NCBI RefSeq assembly: GCF_004358095.2
Contig: NZ_SMZJ02000012.1
Coordinates: forward strand, 1-53,845
DNA: 53,845 bases
Origin: Seonamhaeicola sediminis
GTDB lineage: Bacteria > Bacteroidota > Bacteroidia > Flavobacteriales > Flavobacteriaceae
Reading direction: 5' to 3'
Position 1 is the first letter of the stretch. Every line of letters begins with the position of its first letter. Positions 35,041 to 44,142 of the stretch are shown one piece after another. The notes beneath the pieces are model-generated. The model did not search any database. It saw only the letters and a list, made by a program, of their open reading frames with translations, and was not told where the DNA came from. Made by a program: the position numbers and the translations under genes.

Positions 35041-35301
35041 TTAAATAAATTTAAATATGTAGCTAGTAAGCATGATAGCTGCGTTTAGAATTGCCAAAAT
35101 AAGAATAATTTTATTGGCATTTTTAAAATTTTTAAAGGCATTAAAAAAAATTACCCCAAAAAGTAAAAGAAGTGAGTATACAACTGGGTACATATAGAAG
35201 GCTTCCAGAAACTCACCTTTAAAAATTAAGACTACAGATCTTTGTAAACCACATCCGAAACACTCTATTCCAAAGAGTTTTTTGTTTAAGCATGGTAACA
35301 T
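35041..35301 (-). CDS. DUF2752 membrane protein, short
   Basis: 86 residues from the ATG at 35301; a TTG at 35313 would add four. The DUF2752 signature is at the N-terminus, GIECFGCGLQRSVVLIFKGEF (CxxCGxxR), followed by two membrane helices (YPVVYSLLLLFGVIFF and IILILAILNAAIMLTSYIF). The family is found in many bacteria and its function is unknown; the Cys pair may bind metal. It lies between the longer DUF2752 gene and the CCC-motif gene. Confidence 0.78.
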   Translation of the reverse strand: MLPCLNKKLFGIECFGCGLQRSVVLIFKGEFLEAFYMYPVVYSLLLLFGVIFFNAFKNFKNANKIILILAILNAAIMLTSYIFKFI

Positions 35302-35330
35302 ATATTCTTCCAAAACAAACTTATTTAATA

Positions 35331-35738
35331 TCAGGGAGCTAAAATATTAAAAGGATATTGATTGATATTCCGTAATACCCAATACAAAAGAATAACCACT
35401 AATAAACTAATTGTTATAGCTGGTTTATGAAGCAAGTTACTAAATTTTCTTTTTAATAGAACATTTAAAAACTTGATGAATAAATCATAAATAATAATTA
35501 AAACTAACAATACTATTAAAAAATTATGCCTCAATCCAGTAATAATATTTCCGTTTAGTATTTGATGTATAGCTCTTTGGCTTCCACACCCCGGACAATA
35601 GGTTCCTGTAAAAGCATAAAGTGGACACTTAGGAAATAAGCTATTTTCTAAAGGATTGTATAAAAAAAATAGTGATAGGATTATTATGACTCCTATCACC
35701 ATTAATATTATAAGACTTTTTTTAGTGTTTTTATGCAT
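35331..35738 (-). CDS. DUF2752 membrane protein, long
   Basis: 135 residues from the ATG at 35738. One N-terminal helix (SLIILMVIGVIIILSLFFLY), then the signature FTGTYCPGCGSQRAIHQILNGN, then two helices ([16 protein letters not shown] and ISLLVVILLYWVL). It is the fuller version of the same family as the next gene. Its start overlaps the end of the dispanin-like gene by eight bases, pointing to coupled expression. Confidence 0.8.
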   Translation of the reverse strand: MHKNTKKSLIILMVIGVIIILSLFFLYNPLENSLFPKCPLYAFTGTYCPGCGSQRAIHQILNGNIITGLRHNFLIVLLVLIIIYDLFIKFLNVLLKRKFSNLLHKPAITISLLVVILLYWVLRNINQYPFNILAP

Positions 35739-36003
35739 TTGATAGAGCAGTAGCAAACATAGCAGCTCCAAAAATAAGATAAATAATCCAACCTAATGCG
35801 GCTATTCCAACACCTATTAAACCCCAAAGTTTAGCATTTTTAGAGGCTTTGTTAGCTTCGTCATACCTTCCATCTTCATATGCGCTGTTTACTTTAGTAG
35901 CATAAATAATACTCACTATACCAGTTGGTAAACAACATAATATTGTACTAATAATGGCAAGGGCTAAATAGCTACTGGGTCTTGCGGGTTTGTTTTCTTC
36001 CAT
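35731..36003 (-). CDS. CD225/dispanin family membrane protein
   Basis: 90 residues. Proline-rich start (EENKPARPSSYL), an intramembrane helix with the Cys pair (LAIISTILCCLPTGIVSIIY), the diagnostic ATKVNSAYEDGRYDEANKASKNAKLW, and a second helix (GLIGVGIAALGWIIYLIFG). This is the dispanin fold, the bacterial relative of eukaryotic IFITM proteins. It is first in a four-gene cassette of small membrane proteins. Upstream on the minus strand a TATCTTTA near 36041-36048 matches seven of eight promoter consensus bases. Confidence 0.85.
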   Translation of the reverse strand: MEENKPARPSSYLALAIISTILCCLPTGIVSIIYATKVNSAYEDGRYDEANKASKNAKLWGLIGVGIAALGWIIYLIFGAAMFATALSNA

Positions 36004-36475
36004 GAAAGTTGATTTTAATTTGGTTATTAAATTGATGAACTAAAGATAGCAAAAACACTGGCTAAAAATGAAAGAAATTTTTTCTTAGTTGTATATCACC
36101 ACTTTTTTGGTAATTATTTCACCGTTTTTAAGGTCGATTTTTTATTATAAACACCAATATTAAATGGTATAGTAGAAAACATATATTCTTTTATCCTACA
36201 TTTTTTTCTGAAGTCGAATAGCAGAGTACTACCCTAACTGCTGCAGCCTTTCATTGTAAAACTTTATAAAGGATTTAGAGGGTGTGATTGTATATGTATC
36301 CATCTAGAATACTCATTAATAGAAGTAAATTTCCAAATTCATTAAGGCTCAATAATTGAAGGACTTGTAGTATCATTCCAATTAGAGATAATCTAATACA
36401 AATTAATTTAACTTGTAAACCAAAATGATATGTTTAATTTTACGACTGTTTGAGATTTAATTTAAATTACACTTG
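36004..36475. other. 472-base gap without a gene
   Basis: This is the longest non-coding stretch in the window. Apart from the near-consensus promoter TATCTTTA at 36041-36048 for the dispanin-like gene, I see no convincing small gene, RNA fold or repeat. Near 36230-36250 there is a less AT-rich patch (ACCCTAACTGCTGCAGCC) that could be a remnant of something older. Confidence 0.4.
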
Positions 36476-36664
36476 ATGAAGTATTTGAACTATATTTTAA
36501 TTGTTGTAGGCGCTATAGTGGCTTTATATGCTAATGGCAGTAAGGAACAAAATCAATATATATTAATTACTGGCATTGTATTGCTGATGGTAGGTATTTA
36601 CAGGTTATCAAGAACTATACCCAGTAAAAGAGATAAAGATAACAAGTTAAATTCTGATGAATAA
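36476..36664 (+). CDS. Small two-helix membrane protein
   Basis: 62 residues. Two membrane helices (YILIVVGAIVALYANG and YILITGIVLLMVGIYRLS) with a basic C-terminal tail (SKRDKDNKLNSDE). The ATG at 36476 is preferred to the TTG before it. It overlaps the Smr gene start by one base (TAATG), so the two are coupled. Conserved small proteins of this shape precede Smr genes in Flavobacteriaceae in my recollection; function unknown. Confidence 0.65.
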   Translation: MKYLNYILIVVGAIVALYANGSKEQNQYILITGIVLLMVGIYRLSRTIPSKRDKDNKLNSDE

Positions 36665-37224
36665 TGGGCTTAAAGGTAGGTGATTATGTTTTAGTTTTAG
36701 ATGAAGATTTAGCTGGTGTTGTAAAGCATATCGATATAAATATAGTTTCAATTGAGACTAAAGATGGTTTTTTATTAGATTTTCCTAAAGAAGCTTTGGT
36801 TAAAAATAAGCCTAATTCATTTAAGAAAGATATTTTTTCTCACTCCAGCTTAAATGTTGTAGTATCAGAAAAAGAACAATTTAAAAAGCGAAAACCATCT
36901 AAAATTAAAGTAAAAGAGCGTTTTCAACCTACAATGGAAGTAGATTTGCATATAAACCAATTAGTAAAATCTACTAAAGGTATGACAAAGCATGATATGT
37001 TAACGCTTCAGTTAGATACGGCTAAAAGACAATTGGAATTTGCCATGAGCAAACGCATTCAGAAAGTGGTATTCATTCATGGGGTGGGTGAAGGTGTTTT
37101 AAAACTTGAATTAGAATATCTATTTGGTAGATACAATAATGTTAAGTTTTATGATGCCAATTACCAAAAGTATGGTTTAGGTGCTACCGAGGTGTATATC
37201 TATCAGAACGTTAAGCCTAATTAA
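36664..37224 (+). CDS. Smr-domain protein (MutS2-like C-terminal domain)
   Basis: 186 residues. The N-terminal half is a small beta domain (KVGDYVLVLDEDLAGVVKHI, DUF2027-like) followed by a basic linker (KKRKPSKIKVKERF). The C-terminal Smr domain begins MEVDLHINQL, continues LDTAKRQLEFAM and has the nuclease-type VVFIHGVGEGVLKLEL. Smr domains cleave or bind branched nucleic acids, or mRNA in stalled-ribosome clearance. Its 3' end overlaps the convergent TSP3 lipoprotein gene by eight bases. Confidence 0.85.
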   Translation: MGLKVGDYVLVLDEDLAGVVKHIDINIVSIETKDGFLLDFPKEALVKNKPNSFKKDIFSHSSLNVVVSEKEQFKKRKPSKIKVKERFQPTMEVDLHINQLVKSTKGMTKHDMLTLQLDTAKRQLEFAMSKRIQKVVFIHGVGEGVLKLELEYLFGRYNNVKFYDANYQKYGLGATEVYIYQNVKPN

Positions 37225-38134
37225 ATTCTGGGGTAATGGATTGGGAACCACTGGTGCCAGAACCTTCAAGAATTCCAAAATCTAATGACTCTTGTTTTAA
37301 TTCAGTAATTTCAATATCCCTAATAGTAACAGTTACATTAAAGGTTTGTGTAAAAGTATGTGCCCTGTATTTTACTGCAGGAAGCACATCGTTTACTTCT
37401 GGATTTAAATAATCTGGACCAACATCAGGATTGGTGATATCATTACCTAAGTTTTGGTCTTGAGTTCCTTTTTCTTCGTCTCTGGTTAAGGTACCATCAC
37501 CATCGTCATCATTATCTAAATAATCAGGTGTACCATCACCATCGGTATCTTGTGCATCACTCACATTTCCATCTTCATTAGGGTCTGGATTTTCGTCTTT
37601 AGTTAAAACATTATCACCATCATCATCGGCATCTTTATAATCTGGTAATCCATCACCATCCGTATCCTGTGCATCATCGTAAATACCATCACCATTGGGG
37701 TCTGGGTTTTCTAGTGCCGTTGGTACGCCGTCATTGTCATCTTCAATCAAAGTAGTTGAAATAACTACGGAGCAATCACTATCGTCGTTCATAGTAATAT
37801 CAATTTCATCGTCTGGAACATCAGTGCAAAACAAATCTAACTTAGAAATACGTTCATTGCTGTACGTTCTGTAATATAAAGTTCCTGATTTAGTATCGTT
37901 TAAAACGCCATCACTATTAACTTCAAAAAGCTCCTCTCTTGTGAAACCATTGATAAAAATTGATAAAGATTCTGAAGGGTCATCTTTGGTTTTATAGAGC
38001 ACCAAACCGTTAACTCCATCACAGGCTTCAAATGTATCGTCAAAATCTATGTTGAAGGTGATTATATCTCCATCATCACATGAAAAAAAATAGAATATCA
38101 AAGAAGGAATTAATACAAAAAGTAACTTACGCAT
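37217..38134 (-). CDS. Lipoprotein with thrombospondin type 3 (calcium-binding) repeats
   Basis: 305 residues. Lipobox FFSC after a hydrophobic signal. The middle (about 137-220) carries Asp-rich TSP3 repeats such as DTDGDGLPDYKDADDDGD and DTDGDGTPDYLDNDDDGDG, each with DxDxDG calcium loops, alternating with NPDPNGDG. The N- and C-terminal parts are beta-rich. It is probably an outer-membrane-anchored, calcium-stabilised protein, perhaps an adhesin or structural component. A promoter element lies 18 bases upstream. Confidence 0.82.
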   Translation of the reverse strand: MRKLLFVLIPSLIFYFFSCDDGDIITFNIDFDDTFEACDGVNGLVLYKTKDDPSESLSIFINGFTREELFEVNSDGVLNDTKSGTLYYRTYSNERISKLDLFCTDVPDDEIDITMNDDSDCSVVISTTLIEDDNDGVPTALENPDPNGDGIYDDAQDTDGDGLPDYKDADDDGDNVLTKDENPDPNEDGNVSDAQDTDGDGTPDYLDNDDDGDGTLTRDEEKGTQDQNLGNDITNPDVGPDYLNPEVNDVLPAVKYRAHTFTQTFNVTVTIRDIEITELKQESLDFGILEGSGTSGSQSITPEFN

Positions 38135-38152
38135 TGGGTACTGATTTTAAGG

Positions 38153-38160
38153 CAAAAATA
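38153..38160 (-). promoter_or_regulatory. Candidate -7 promoter element TATTTTTG (TSP3 lipoprotein)
   Basis: Minus-strand match to TAnnTTTG, 18 bases before the ATG at 38134. Confidence 0.4.
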
Positions 38161-38253
38161 ATAGAATTGTAATTATAACGTAGGTTATTGATAATAATTT
38201 TATTTCAAGTATTTTTACACCTTAAAAAGGTTTATAACCTTAAACACTGTAAA

Positions 38254-39399
38254 ATGAAAACTGTTTATTTTGATAATGCTGCCACTACGCAAATACGTGA
38301 AGAGGTCATAGCTTCTATGCTTGAGGTTATGAATGGTAGTTACGGAAACCCATCATCTTCGCATAGTTTTGGGAGATCATCAAAATCTTTGGTTGAAAGT
38401 TGCAGAAAATCAATTGCTAGTTTCTTTAATGTGACTGCTAGTGAAATTATTTTTACTTCAGGTGGCACAGAAGCCGATAATCTGGTGTTACGAAGTGCTG
38501 TTAGAGATTTAGGGGTTAAACACATTGTGACTTCTAAAATAGAGCATCATGCCGTTTTGCATACACTGGATCAATTAGAAAAAGAACATCCACTAAAAAT
38601 TAGTTTTGTTAAGGTTGATGATAGAGGGACTATTGATTATGAGCAGTTAGAAAGCCTTTTAAAAGGTGAGGAAAAAATATTGGTAAGCCTCATGCATGTT
38701 AATAATGAAATAGGTAACCTTTTAGATATAGAACATGTTGCTAATTTATGTAAGGCCAATAATGTTCTATTTCATACCGATGCAGTACAAGCTATTGGTC
38801 ACTATCAATTAGATTTACAAAAGATTCCAGTTGATTTTTTAGCGGCCTCAGCTCATAAATTTCATGGTCCAAAAGGGGTGGGGTTTGCTTTTATTAGAAA
38901 AAATACCGGCTTAAAACCTCTTATTTTTGGAGGTGAACAAGAGCGTGGACTTAGAGCCGGAACAGAAAGTGTTCACAACATTGTTGGTATAGCGTCTGCA
39001 CTAAAGATAGCCTATAATAACCTGGAAAAGGAAGCCACCTATATAAAGGGATTAAAGCAATATTTTATTGAAAATTTATTGAAAGCAATTCCGCAAGTAA
39101 AGTTTAATGGGCTTTCAGCCAATATGGAAAAAAGTACATATACTTTGGTTAATATTTGTTTACCTGTAGACCCCAAAAAAACAACCCTGTTATTATTTCA
39201 GTTAGATTTAAAAGGGATTGCTTGCTCAAAGGGAAGTGCTTGCCAAAGTGGGACTTCTCAAGGCTCACATGTGTTAGCTGAAATTTTAAATGATGAAGAT
39301 TTAGAAAAACCGTCTATTCGATTTTCTTTTAGTGTTTATAATACAAAAGATGAAATAGATTATGTGGTGGAGGTTTTAAAAGACTTGTTAGAAACTTAA
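38254..39399 (+). CDS. Cysteine desulfurase, NifS/IscS-like
   Basis: Removes sulfur from cysteine for iron-sulfur cluster or thiolation pathways, using PLP. 381 residues from the ATG at 38254 (MKTVYFDNAATTQIREEV); an upstream in-frame ATG adds a non-conserved tail. Motifs: YGNPSSSHSFGR, FTSGGTEADN, SKIEHHAVL, FHTDAVQAIGHY, the PLP Lys in SAHKFHGPKGVGF, and the active Cys in CSKGSACQSGTSQGSHV. No scaffold gene (iscU/nifU) is adjacent, so it may serve another sulfur pathway. Confidence 0.9.
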   Translation: MKTVYFDNAATTQIREEVIASMLEVMNGSYGNPSSSHSFGRSSKSLVESCRKSIASFFNVTASEIIFTSGGTEADNLVLRSAVRDLGVKHIVTSKIEHHAVLHTLDQLEKEHPLKISFVKVDDRGTIDYEQLESLLKGEEKILVSLMHVNNEIGNLLDIEHVANLCKANNVLFHTDAVQAIGHYQLDLQKIPVDFLAASAHKFHGPKGVGFAFIRKNTGLKPLIFGGEQERGLRAGTESVHNIVGIASALKIAYNNLEKEATYIKGLKQYFIENLLKAIPQVKFNGLSANMEKSTYTLVNICLPVDPKKTTLLLFQLDLKGIACSKGSACQSGTSQGSHVLAEILNDEDLEKPSIRFSFSVYNTKDEIDYVVEVLKDLLET

Positions 39400-39498
39400 T
39401 AAGACACATGTCACCTTTTAATTTATTAGGGGGTATAGATTGTATTTATTATACGTCTACTTCGTGATTTAAATAATTTCGTTTTTTTACCAAAAAAA

Positions 39499-41958
39499 TT
39501 AAAACTTCATCGTAGTTCTAACATTAAACACTCTAGGTGTTAAATAATTAGGAATAGCAAACTGACGTTTACTATACACATCTCTAACCCATGTATTGGT
39601 AATGGAGTTTTGAACATCAAAAATGTTGAAAATCTCAAAACCTAGTGATAATTCTTTAAAAGGCTTTTTCCAACCACGGTTAAATTGCTTTTTGTCATCC
39701 ACCAACACAAGTTGTAAACCAAGGTCAGCTCTTTTGTAATCTGGTAATCTAGTTTGATAGATGTAGGGGTCTGCGTAACTTGGTGAACCACCAGGAACAC
39801 CCGTGTTATATACCAAATTTAAATACATTTTAAGGTTTGGCATATTGGGCACATAGTCTTGAAATAAGGCCGCAAACTTCAAGCGTTGGTCTGTTGGTCT
39901 TGAAATATAACCTCGGTTTTCAATGTTCTCCTCTGTTTTTAAGTAGCCAAAACTAAACCATGACTCTGTTCCGGGCACAAATTCCCCATTCAATCGCATA
40001 TCCAATCCGTAAGCATATGCTTTTGCACTATTATTGGCTCTATAACGAATTCTAACATTTTCAATGGTATAAGGATTTACATTTGATAGATTTTTGTAAT
40101 AAACCTCAGAGGTAAGTTTAAAAGGTCTGTCCCACATTTTAAAACTATAATCATTACCTAAAACCAAATGAAAAGATTTTTGGGCTTTTACATTGGGTTG
40201 AACCGTTCCAGTAGCATCACGTAACTCTCTATAAAAAGGTGGTTGATAATAAATACCTGCCGCAGCTCTAAAAAGCATGTCTCTTTTCCAACTAGGTTTT
40301 ATAGCAAATTGTGCCCTCGGACTAAACACCGTTTGGTTTGTAGAGACAATACTTTCACCCTTTACAGACCAATTGTGTACTCTTACTCCAGCATTATACC
40401 ACACATCACTATTCCCTAAAGTAGAGCGTTTACTCCATTGAGCATAAGCTTGTATACGGTTTATTTGTGTGAAATTAGTTGCTCGTACATTTTGAAAGGG
40501 TTCTAACGGACCGCTGTATGGTATATAAGGCTGTTCATTGGTTGGAATGGTTCTTGGAGGCCTTATTGAAAAGCCGGCAGAATCAATGACTTCCCATTCT
40601 ACCAAGCGATCTCTGATATCTTCATTAGTGTATTTTACAGACCACTCAATTCGGTTATCATCTAGCTTTATATCCCCTTTGTGTTCAATATTAGTGATAA
40701 GGGCATCTAAATCATTTCTACCATGGTTTAATTGACTGCCTATACCTTCGCTAAATTCCACTTCACCAATATCTTCATCACCAATGTTAGTGTTTACTTC
40801 GCCTAATCTGTATTGTGCCAGTATATCGAAATACTCTTCCTCTGTGGTATGATAGGTTGAAGCAATCAGTTTTAAAGTTAAATCATCATTTGCAAAATAG
40901 GTTCCTTTAAAAGCACCAAAGTAGGTTTGGTATTGATCTTCTTCTTGACCTTCATAAAACACCAATAAAGCTATGGGATCACTTAAAGTACCAAAATTAG
41001 TCTGACGTGTTTGTGGTTCATAACTATAAAGGTTTATAGAGGCATTTCCTAAAAAACTTAAGTGAAATTTATTGGTGAATTTATAAGTAAAAAAAGCTTG
41101 TAAATCGGCAAATGTAGGGTTGAAGTTCGTTTCGGTTTCTTTTGCATTCACCAATAAACTGTTATCGCGGTAGCGCGCACCAACAATACTGGTGAATTTA
41201 GAATCTTTATTTATGTTCTCTAAGGAAATACTACCACCTAATAAGCTTAAATCTGTATTTACTTCAAATTGGTAAGGCGTTTTGTAAGTAATATCAAGTA
41301 CGGAGGATAACTTATCACCATATTTTGCCTGAAAACCACCCGATGAAAAATCAACATTTTGAACCAAATTGGTATTAACAAAACTCAATCCTTCTTGCTG
41401 ACCAGACCTAATTAAGAAAGGTCTATAAACTTCAATATCATTTATATAGACCAAATTTTCATCAAAATTTCCACCTCTTACTGAGTACTGTGTACTCAGT
41501 TCGTTGTTGTTACTAACCCCTGGAAGTGTCATTAAAAGGTTTTCAACACCGGCATTGGCACCGGGAATTTTTCTAATAACTTCTGGTTGAATATTTATGA
41601 TGCCTTCAACTTCTTTTCGTCTTGTAGTATTTATGGTTACTGTAGAAATTTGTTCTACCGAAGTTTTTAAAACGGGATTAAACTCTAATTCTTCACCATT
41701 TTTTAAATTGAAAACGCTTGAAACCTTTTTAAATGAAAGATGTGTAAATTCAATAGTAATATCTGTGTTTGAAGGTATTTCTAAGAGATAAAACCCGTTT
41801 TCGTTAGTTTGGGTTCCTAAGTCATCGGCTTTAATATTCACACCTTCAATGGGTTGCTTATTTTCATTTAAAATGATACCTCTAATTATCGATGTTTGTG
41901 AAAAGCTTTTGAAAGCTATGAATGAAAGTAAAACAAAGAAAAAGAATTTTGGTTTCAA
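39499..41958 (-). CDS. TonB-dependent receptor
   Basis: 819 residues from a TTG start at 41958, the only in-frame position that keeps the signal peptide KFFFFVLLSFIAFKSFSQ. A carboxypeptidase-like regulatory domain follows (IIRGIILNENKQPIEGVNI), then the plug (GANAGVENLLMTLPGVSNN, QYSVRGGNFDENLVYINDIEV) and a long barrel ending RTTMKF. The substrate is unknown; no SusD-type partner is adjacent. The start codon overlaps a TACTTTTG sequence, probably by chance. It follows the M23 peptidase gene by 13 bases on the same strand. Confidence 0.85.
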   Translation of the reverse strand: MKPKFFFFVLLSFIAFKSFSQTSIIRGIILNENKQPIEGVNIKADDLGTQTNENGFYLLEIPSNTDITIEFTHLSFKKVSSVFNLKNGEELEFNPVLKTSVEQISTVTINTTRRKEVEGIINIQPEVIRKIPGANAGVENLLMTLPGVSNNNELSTQYSVRGGNFDENLVYINDIEVYRPFLIRSGQQEGLSFVNTNLVQNVDFSSGGFQAKYGDKLSSVLDITYKTPYQFEVNTDLSLLGGSISLENINKDSKFTSIVGARYRDNSLLVNAKETETNFNPTFADLQAFFTYKFTNKFHLSFLGNASINLYSYEPQTRQTNFGTLSDPIALLVFYEGQEEDQYQTYFGAFKGTYFANDDLTLKLIASTYHTTEEEYFDILAQYRLGEVNTNIGDEDIGEVEFSEGIGSQLNHGRNDLDALITNIEHKGDIKLDDNRIEWSVKYTNEDIRDRLVEWEVIDSAGFSIRPPRTIPTNEQPYIPYSGPLEPFQNVRATNFTQINRIQAYAQWSKRSTLGNSDVWYNAGVRVHNWSVKGESIVSTNQTVFSPRAQFAIKPSWKRDMLFRAAAGIYYQPPFYRELRDATGTVQPNVKAQKSFHLVLGNDYSFKMWDRPFKLTSEVYYKNLSNVNPYTIENVRIRYRANNSAKAYAYGLDMRLNGEFVPGTESWFSFGYLKTEENIENRGYISRPTDQRLKFAALFQDYVPNMPNLKMYLNLVYNTGVPGGSPSYADPYIYQTRLPDYKRADLGLQLVLVDDKKQFNRGWKKPFKELSLGFEIFNIFDVQNSITNTWVRDVYSKRQFAIPNYLTPRVFNVRTTMKF

Positions 41959-41971
41959 AAGTAGTTACAAT

Positions 41972-43660
41972 TTATTTTCGATAGAACAACGATTCAAAAG
42001 TAGAATTATTTCCAACATTATCAGTAACAATTATTTTTAAAATGTTTTTGGTGTCGGTTACAATACCATCATTGAAATCAAAAGTTATAGTTTTGTCTTT
42101 ATAATTATCACGTTCCATTAAAATCCATTTTCCATTAATGGTTGCCCTGTAATTTGATACACCAGAGCCTTCGTCATCAATTTTAATTTTTAGATAGCGA
42201 TACTTACTAAGCCATTGTCCGTCTTTAAAGTTAACAGGTGTGATGGTTGGTTTTATAGTATCTGTTGCTAAGGCAAAAGTACCAAGTGTTTTTGTAGAAG
42301 CTGTAAGTATATTGCCTCTCCTTTGGGTATACGTATATGATGAAAATTTATTGTAGCCCAAAAGACGCGCAATATAAAGCTTACTTTTGTCTGCTTCTTT
42401 GTAATTACTAATATCATAAGTAATGTTGAAGTTCTTTTTAGCAGCTATGACATCTTCATGAAGTTTTAAAGTATCACTATTGACTTCAAAATCTAGGTAA
42501 AAATCTTCATAAAAAGTGTCTTGGTAAAAGTCTACTGAAATTTTCCCCTCTTTTAGGTTAACCGCTTGGTCAGCTTTAATAAAATAGGGTGTAGTTTTTG
42601 TTTGTATCGGTGTTGTGATATTGTTTTTAGATCCTTTTAAGTTAAGCGTTACCCAAGTCTCATTATTTTTAAAATCAGCCACGCGAATTTTGTAAACTAA
42701 ATAAGTGCTATCCTCAATTTTTATCACACCGTCGTTTATAACAGATTTGAAAATACTAAGTGGGTTGTTCTTTTTGTACAATTTTTGAACGCGCTCTTTT
42801 TTTGTAACGTAATGTTCGTAATCAATTAATTGATTGATGTGTTTGGTTTCGGTAAACGAAAATCTTTTAAAATCTAATTCAAAATTTTTATTACCATTTA
42901 CAAAAGTTTGTATGTTGTAAACACCGTTTGAATTTGCAGCCAAATTTTGTCTGTCATTTGTTTCAATACCAAATCCTATGTTTCCAATGGCGTTCACATT
43001 TTTAATTACATAGTCGCCACTTTCAATTGGAATTAAACGGAGCTTTTGTTTTTTGTTAGAATTATTTACGAAAGAGTTTTCATCTAATGGGTAGGCATAA
43101 ATAGACTTTACAAAAGGCATAGTACTGTCAGCTATGTCAATGCCAAATAACATAGGGTTTATGGGGCGCTGTGCATTATCTCTAATTTCAAAGTGCAAAT
43201 GCGGACCACCAGAGCCACCAGAATTTCCACTGTAAGCTACCAAATTACCTTTTTTGACAGGAAGTGTTTCCGCACCTGGAAACATTTCTATTTCGTATGA
43301 CTCCTTTTTGTATTGATGCTTTTTTACATAAGCTTCAATTTCAGGGGCAAACTTCTGTAAATGGGCATACACCGAAGTGTAACCGTTTGGGTGTGTAATG
43401 TATAATGCCTTTCCGTAGCCATAAGCTGATATTTTAATTCTACTCACATAACCATCAGCAATGGCTTTTACATTTAAACCTACACGTTGCTGCGTTTTGA
43501 TATCTAAACCAGAATGAAAATGGTTGGAACGTAATTCTGCAAAGGTTCCAGAAAGTATTAAAGGAATGTCTAACGGATTACCAAAATAGTCTTGTGGGTA
43601 TTGATTTTGGGCATTGATTAAAAAAGGGAAAACTAAAACAAAAGCAAGTATAAATCTCAT
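41972..43660 (-). CDS. M23-family metallopeptidase (LytM type)
   Basis: Secreted zinc peptidase, probably a peptidoglycan endopeptidase. 562 residues with signal peptide MRFILAFVLVFPFLINAQ. The M23 domain is at about 25-175: ELRSNHFHSGLDIKTQQRVG (first His and Asp ligands), YGKALYITHPNGYTSVYAHL, and the HxH motif GGPHLHFEIRDN. The C-terminal 380 residues are beta-rich with no recognised domain. It is upstream of the TonB receptor, 13 bases apart, so both are likely co-transcribed. Confidence 0.87.
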   Translation of the reverse strand: MRFILAFVLVFPFLINAQNQYPQDYFGNPLDIPLILSGTFAELRSNHFHSGLDIKTQQRVGLNVKAIADGYVSRIKISAYGYGKALYITHPNGYTSVYAHLQKFAPEIEAYVKKHQYKKESYEIEMFPGAETLPVKKGNLVAYSGNSGGSGGPHLHFEIRDNAQRPINPMLFGIDIADSTMPFVKSIYAYPLDENSFVNNSNKKQKLRLIPIESGDYVIKNVNAIGNIGFGIETNDRQNLAANSNGVYNIQTFVNGNKNFELDFKRFSFTETKHINQLIDYEHYVTKKERVQKLYKKNNPLSIFKSVINDGVIKIEDSTYLVYKIRVADFKNNETWVTLNLKGSKNNITTPIQTKTTPYFIKADQAVNLKEGKISVDFYQDTFYEDFYLDFEVNSDTLKLHEDVIAAKKNFNITYDISNYKEADKSKLYIARLLGYNKFSSYTYTQRRGNILTASTKTLGTFALATDTIKPTITPVNFKDGQWLSKYRYLKIKIDDEGSGVSNYRATINGKWILMERDNYKDKTITFDFNDGIVTDTKNILKIIVTDNVGNNSTFESLFYRK

Positions 43661-43782
43661 AGAAATGTATTACGGCTAAAATATTAATTTGAGGTGAATA
43701 TGCCAAGACCAAAAAAAAAAATCAAGCCAATGTTTTTTTATTGTTTGATAATGAGGTAATTCAAAATTTTATAAAAAAACAA

Positions 43783-43813
43783 TTGTAATTTATAAGCAGG
43801 TATGTTAACTTTG
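43783..43813 (+). promoter_or_regulatory. Promoter for the zapA region: -33 TTG and -7 TAACTTTG
   Basis: TAACTTTG at 43806-43813 matches TAnnTTTG, and a TTG at 43783-43785 lies 20 bases upstream, the expected -33 to -7 distance. This is the best complete promoter match in the window. It drives the coiled-coil gene at 43837 and zapA. Confidence 0.6.
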
Positions 43814-43836
43814 TGAGATAAGTATTGAATTTTTAA

Positions 43837-44127
43837 ATGAGTAATATTGAAGATATTGTAGATTCTCTTGAAAACAAAATTAGCAAAGTATTACATAAAG
43901 TAGCACTTTTAAAACAGGCTAATTTGAAATTACAGGAAGAATTAAACGCTTCAAAAAAACAAGTTCGAGACCAAAAATTGTTGATAACAGATTGGGAAGA
44001 AAAACATAATGCTCTAAGAATAGCAAATACAATACTTGGTAGTGACGATAACAAAAGAGAAACTAAGCTTAAAATAAACGCATTAATAAGAGAAATAGAT
44101 TATTGTATAGCACAACTTTCAGATTAA
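43837..44127 (+). CDS. Coiled-coil protein upstream of zapA (ZapB-like)
   Basis: 96 residues, almost entirely helical: IEDIVDSLENKISKVLHKVALL, KLQEELNASKKQVRDQKLLI and KLKINALIREIDYCIAQL have the heptad pattern of a coiled coil, with no membrane span. Its length and position, 15 bases before zapA, match a conserved flavobacterial arrangement. ZapB in Enterobacteria is a small coiled-coil partner of ZapA, so a division-ring role is plausible, but sequence similarity is only in the coiled-coil character. Confidence 0.8.
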   Translation: MSNIEDIVDSLENKISKVLHKVALLKQANLKLQEELNASKKQVRDQKLLITDWEEKHNALRIANTILGSDDNKRETKLKINALIREIDYCIAQLSD

Positions 44128-44142
44128 TGCCGCATATATTCA

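Noticed and set aside
36004-36475. Small gene or RNA in the long gap
   Set aside because: No open frame with a credible start and composition, and no stable symmetric fold seen by eye.
41480-41500. Inverted repeat ACTGAGTAC-TGT-GTACTCAGT
   Set aside because: It lies inside the plug domain of the TonB receptor and encodes conserved residues (ELSTQYSVRGG), so coding constraint and chance explain it better than a regulatory site.
41956-41963. TACTTTTG on the minus strand as a promoter for the large TonB receptor
   Set aside because: It overlaps the TTG start codon itself; a transcript from it would begin inside the gene and lose the signal peptide.
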